Both the position numbers and the translations under genes were made by a program. Below, piece by piece: positions 60,076 to 64,000 of a stretch of DNA of 64,000 nt. Location of the stretch: contig JASFXZ010000009.1 in assembly GCA_032209605.1 (NCBI GenBank), forward strand, positions 18,153,553-18,217,552, written 5' to 3'. Under the pieces are notes generated by a model. It was not told the DNA's origin, ran no database searches, and was given only the letters and a program-made list of their open reading frames with translations. Position 1 is the first letter of the stretch; every line of letters begins with the position of its first letter. Source of the DNA: Mactromeris polynyma (Eukaryota; Mollusca; Bivalvia; Venerida; Mactridae).

Positions 60076-61498
60076 TTAATGGTGCTTAACATCATAAACT
60101 CAGCTTTAGGTCTTAATGCTGCTTAACATCATAAACTCCAATATGGGCTTAATGCTGCTAAACATTATAAAGTCTGCTATAGGTCTTAATGCTGTTTAAC
60201 ATCATAAACACCACTATAGGTCTAAATGCTGCTAAACATTATAAACTTCGCTATAAGTCGTAATGCTGCTTAACAACATAAACTCAGATATAGGTCTTAA
60301 TGCTGCTAAACATTATAAACTCTGCTATAGGTCTAAATGCTGCTCAACATAAAACACCTCAACTATGGGTCTTAATGCTGCTGAGCACCATAACCTCTGC
60401 TACAGGTTTTTATGTTAGTTAAAATCATAAACTCAACTACACGTGTATGACTTAATGCTGTTAAACATCATTAACTCTGCTATTGGTATGAATGCTGATA
60501 AACACATTGCACTCTGCTATAGGTCTTAATGCTGCAAAACATTATAAACTCTACTATAGGTCTTAATGCTGCTAAACATCATCAACTCTGCTCTAGGTCT
60601 TAATGCTGCTAAATATCATAAACTTCACTATAGGTCTTAAATGCTGAGCACCATAAACTCTGTTACAGGTTTTAATGTTACTTTAAATCATAAACTCAAC
60701 TACATGCATATGACATAATGCTGCTAAACATCATCAACTCTGCTTTTGGTCTTAATGCTGCTAAACATCATAAACTTCGCTATAGGTCTTAATGCTGAAA
60801 ACATTATAAACTCTGCTATAGGTCTTAATGTAGCTAAACATCATAAACTTCACTATAAGTCTTAATTCAGCTTAACATCATAAACTCCATTATATGGCTA
60901 AATGCTGCTCAACATAAAAAAACTCCACTATGGGTCTTAATGCTGCTGAGCACCATAAACTCTGCTACAGGTTTTAATGATACTTAAAATCATAAACTCA
61001 ACTACATGCATATGGCTTAATGCTGCTTAAAATCATCAACTCTGCTTTAGTTCTTAATGCTGCTAAACATCATAATCTCTGCCATAGGTCTTAATTCTGC
61101 TTAACATCATAAACTCCATTATATGGCTAAATGCTGCTCAACATAAAAAACACCACTATGGGTCTTAATGCTGCTGAGCACCATAAACACTGCTACATGT
61201 TTTAATGTTGCTTAACATCATAAACTCAGCTACATGTATATGTCTTTATGCTGCTAAACATCATCAACTCTGCTTAAGGTCTTAATGCTGCTAAATATCA
61301 TTAACACTGCTATAGGTCTAAATGCTGCTTATCATCAAATTCTCTGCTATAGGTCTTAATGCTGCTGAGCACCATAATCTCTGCTATAGGTCTAAATGCT
61401 GCTTAACATAAAAAACTCTGCTATAGGTCTTAATTCTGCTAAACTCCATACACTTTGCTACAGCTTTATGCTACTTAACATCATAAACTTAGCTACCA
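60076..61498 (+). repeat. 37-bp satellite block 8
   Basis: About 1.42 kb, type B right end. Confidence 0.9.
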
Positions 61499-62223
61499 AT
61501 TTAACCTGTCTCAAAAGCCACCACCTTTATGCAGTCTTGTGCCATCAGAGACATTTGCAATAGTCAGTTTAATCTGTCTCAACAGCCACCTCATATATGC
61601 AGTATCTTGCCAGCAGGGGCATTTAAATTGAATCACTTTAACCTGTCTCAGCAGCCACCTCTTATATGCAGTCATCTGCCAACTGAGGCACTTTAAATAA
61701 AAGTGAAAATACCAGCAGTCATTGCTTTAATACAAAAAGTTCTCACAACACAATATTGCTGGCAGACCTCTTCCCCATACACAATTTCTTCCAATAAGTT
61801 ACATAATTCATTTATTTTCAGGTCTCCATTCAATGTGATGTTGGTGTATCTGCTAGTCACTGTTGAGATACTTGTTTGATGCTGAAATACTGATGCACAG
61901 TGCATGGTAAGTTAGACTGTCACAGAATCCTTCATATAAACAGCAAATATTAATGAAAGAGCTAACCCACCAGAATTGATTATTATATAGTTTGGGGAAA
62001 GATTAAAGTTACATTGTATTTCCTACAAAATCATGATAGAAATGAGCAATGACAAGGGAGGTAACCATGCAGATAACAGTCTGTTTGTAAAGGGCTAAAC
62101 CTTCTGTATGGTATAATATATAATGCAAAGATAATGTGAATAATAAGTTGTGGGTAAGCTCTGTTATTTAATATGTGTTGTGGAAATTCTGCTGAGAATC
62201 AATTGGAGAGATGAAAGACCACC
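61499..62223 (+). repeat. Cassette copy 8
   Basis: Full cassette, nearly identical to neighbours. Confidence 0.92.
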
Positions 62224-63647
62224 TTAATGGTGCTTAACATCATAAACTCAGCTTTAGGTCTTAATGCTGCTTAACATCATAAACTCCACTATGGGCTTAA
62301 TGCTGCTAAACATTATAAAGTCTGCTATAGGTCTTAATGCTGTTTAACATCATAAACACCACTATAGGTCTAAATGCTGCTAAACATTATAAACTTCGCT
62401 ATAAGTCTTAATGCTGCTTAACAACATAAACTCAGATATAGGTCTTAATGCTGCTAAACATTATAAACTCTGCTATAGGTCTAAATGCTGCTCAACATAA
62501 AACACCTCCACTATGGGTCTTAATGCTGCTGAGCACCATAACCTCTGCTACAGGTTTTAATGTTAGTTAAAATCATAAACTCAACTTCACGTGTATGACT
62601 TAATGCTGTTAAACATCATTAACTCTGCTATTGGTATGAATGCTGATAAACACATTGCACTCTGCTATAGGTCTTAATGCTGCAAAACATTATAAACTCT
62701 GCTATAGGTCTTAATGCTGCTAAACATCATCAACTCTGCTCTAGGTCTTAATGCTGCTAAATATCATAAACTTCACTATAGGTCTTAAATGCTGAGCACC
62801 ATAAACTCTGTTACAGGTTTTAATGTTACTTTAAATCATAAACTCAACTACATGCATATGACATAATGCTGCTAAACATCATCAACTCTGCTTTTGGTCT
62901 TAATGCTGCTAAACATCATAAACTTCGCTATAGGTCTTAATGCTGAAAACATTATAAACTCTGCTATAGGTCTTAATGTAGATAAACATCATAAACTTCA
63001 CTATAAGTCTTAATTCAGCTTAACATCATGAACTCCATTATATGGCTAAATGCTGCTCAACATAAAAAAACTCCACTATGGGTCTTAATGCTGCTGAGCA
63101 CCATAAACTCTGCTACAGGTTTTAATGATACTTAAAATCATAAACTCAACTACATGCATATGGCTTAATGCTGCTTAAAATCATCAACTCTGCTTTAGTT
63201 CTTAATGCTGCTAAACATCATAATCTCTGCCATAGGTCTTAATTCTGCTTAACATCATAAACTCCATTATATGGCTAAATGCTGCTCAACATAAAAAACA
63301 CCACTATGGGTCTTAATGCTGCTGAGCACCATAAACACTGCTACATGTTTTAATGTTGCTTAACATCATAAACTCAGCTACATGTATATGTCTTTATGCT
63401 GCTAAACATCATCAACTCTGCTTAAGGTCTTAATGCTGCTAAATATCATTAACACTGCTATAGGTCTAAATGCTGCTTATCATCAAATTCTCTGCTTTAG
63501 GTCTTAATGCTGCTGAGCACCATAATCTCTGCTATAGGTCTAAATGCTGCTTAACATAAAAAACTCTGCTATAGGTCTTAATTCTGCTAAACTCCATACA
63601 CTTTGCTACAGCTTTATGCTACTTAACATCATAAACTTAGCTACCAA
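62224..63647 (+). repeat. 37-bp satellite block 9
   Basis: About 1.42 kb, type B right end. It is nearly identical to block 8 and the unit length is the same (2148 bp). Confidence 0.9.
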
Positions 63648-64000
63648 TTTAACCTGTCTCAAAAGCCACCACCTTTATGCAGTCTTGTGCCATCAGAGAC
63701 ATTTGCAATAGTCAGTTTAATCTGTCTCAACAGCCACCTCATATATGCAGTATCTTGCCAGCAGGGGCATTTAAATTGAATCACTTTAACCTGTCTCAGC
63801 AGCCACCTCTTATATGCAGTCATCTGCCAACTGAGGCACTTTAAATAAAAGTGAAAATACCAGCAGTCATTGCTTTAATACAAAAAGTTCTCACAACACA
63901 ATATTGCTGGCAGACCTCTTCCCCATACACAATTTCTTCCAATAAGTTACATAATTCATTTATTTTCAGGTCTCCATTCAATGTGATGTTGGTGTATCTG
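63648..64000 (+). repeat. Cassette copy 9 (cut by window end)
   Basis: It contains the three 68-bp subrepeats, the 94-bp segment, the acceptor tttattttcag and the first part of the exon-like core before the window ends. Confidence 0.92.

Larger units (their letters stand above)
42672..64000 (+). repeat. 37-bp satellite with cassette-bearing higher-order repeat (continues past window)
   Basis: At least 21 kb. The 37-bp monomer is arranged in higher-order units, each ending in a ~720-bp cassette. Distances between equivalent points of successive cassettes are about 2190, 3165, 2484, 2073, 2111, 2040, 2114, 2148 and 2148 bp. Variant monomers (for example ctcaactacatgcatatga, gctgagcaccataaac) occupy fixed places in the unit, the hallmark of a true higher-order repeat. 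Sequence identity between units rises toward the right, so homogenisation is recent there. No gene is supported. Confidence 0.95.

Noticed and set aside
42672..64000. CRISPR-like array of ~37-bp repeats
   Set aside because: Monomers are contiguous with no unique spacers, the context is eukaryotic, and no cas genes are present.

Overview
The window looks like animal nuclear DNA, most probably from a bivalve mollusc. It is AT-rich, has no operons or dense genes, and carries eukaryotic splice-type signals, a tRNA-derived SINE, miniature inverted-repeat elements, a decayed Ty3/gypsy pol gene and many satellites. Several dispersed repeats (26792-27367, 33999-34790, 42085-42668) resemble families I remember as common in bivalve genomes. 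That assignment is from memory and was not searched. No complete protein-coding gene can be supported. The most gene-like items are an unrecognised 169-codon open frame at 6790-7296 (+) and two short candidate terminal exons at 37360-37413 (+) and 40214-40302 (+).

Layout. 1-3634 is featureless AT-rich DNA. 3635-5060 is triplet-rich DNA with a 27-bp minisatellite that flips strand around a perfect 33-bp palindrome at 4407-4482. 5061-8440 holds a recurrent GTCCGTCCCC motif, the unrecognised frame, and a dispersed repeat. 8447-16625 is a 168-bp satellite made of two diverged 84-bp halves, interrupted twice by the same ~580-bp segment. 16680-18583 has dispersed repeats and a ~600-bp MITE-like element. 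19255-20705 is a 48-bp minisatellite. 21485-21656 is a compact MITE with a 6-bp target duplication. 22986-23490 is a tandem trimer of a tRNA-derived SINE. 24499-29310 has dispersed repeats and gypsy RT/RNase H remnants on the minus strand. 30749-32578 and 38234-40085 are two clusters of one composite satellite with small hairpin monomers. 33999-34790 (161-bp units) and 35542-35709 (56-bp units) are short tandem repeats.

The last third, 42672 to the window end, is one large satellite: a 37-bp monomer in a higher-order repeat of about 2.04-2.19 kb (two units are longer, 2.48 and 3.17 kb). Each unit carries a ~720-bp non-satellite cassette, seen ten times and cut by the window end in the last copy. 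The cassette holds three ~68-bp subrepeats, a 94-bp segment that is inverted in the first copy, and a ~85-bp exon-like core with good acceptor and donor sites but no open frame.

No pathway can be read from the window. The dominant theme is repeated creation of tandem arrays, some of which carry splice-site-like or tRNA-promoter-like sequence. The strongest candidates for something undescribed are the cassette-bearing 37-bp higher-order satellite, the hairpin satellite, and the 168-bp satellite with its duplicated insert.
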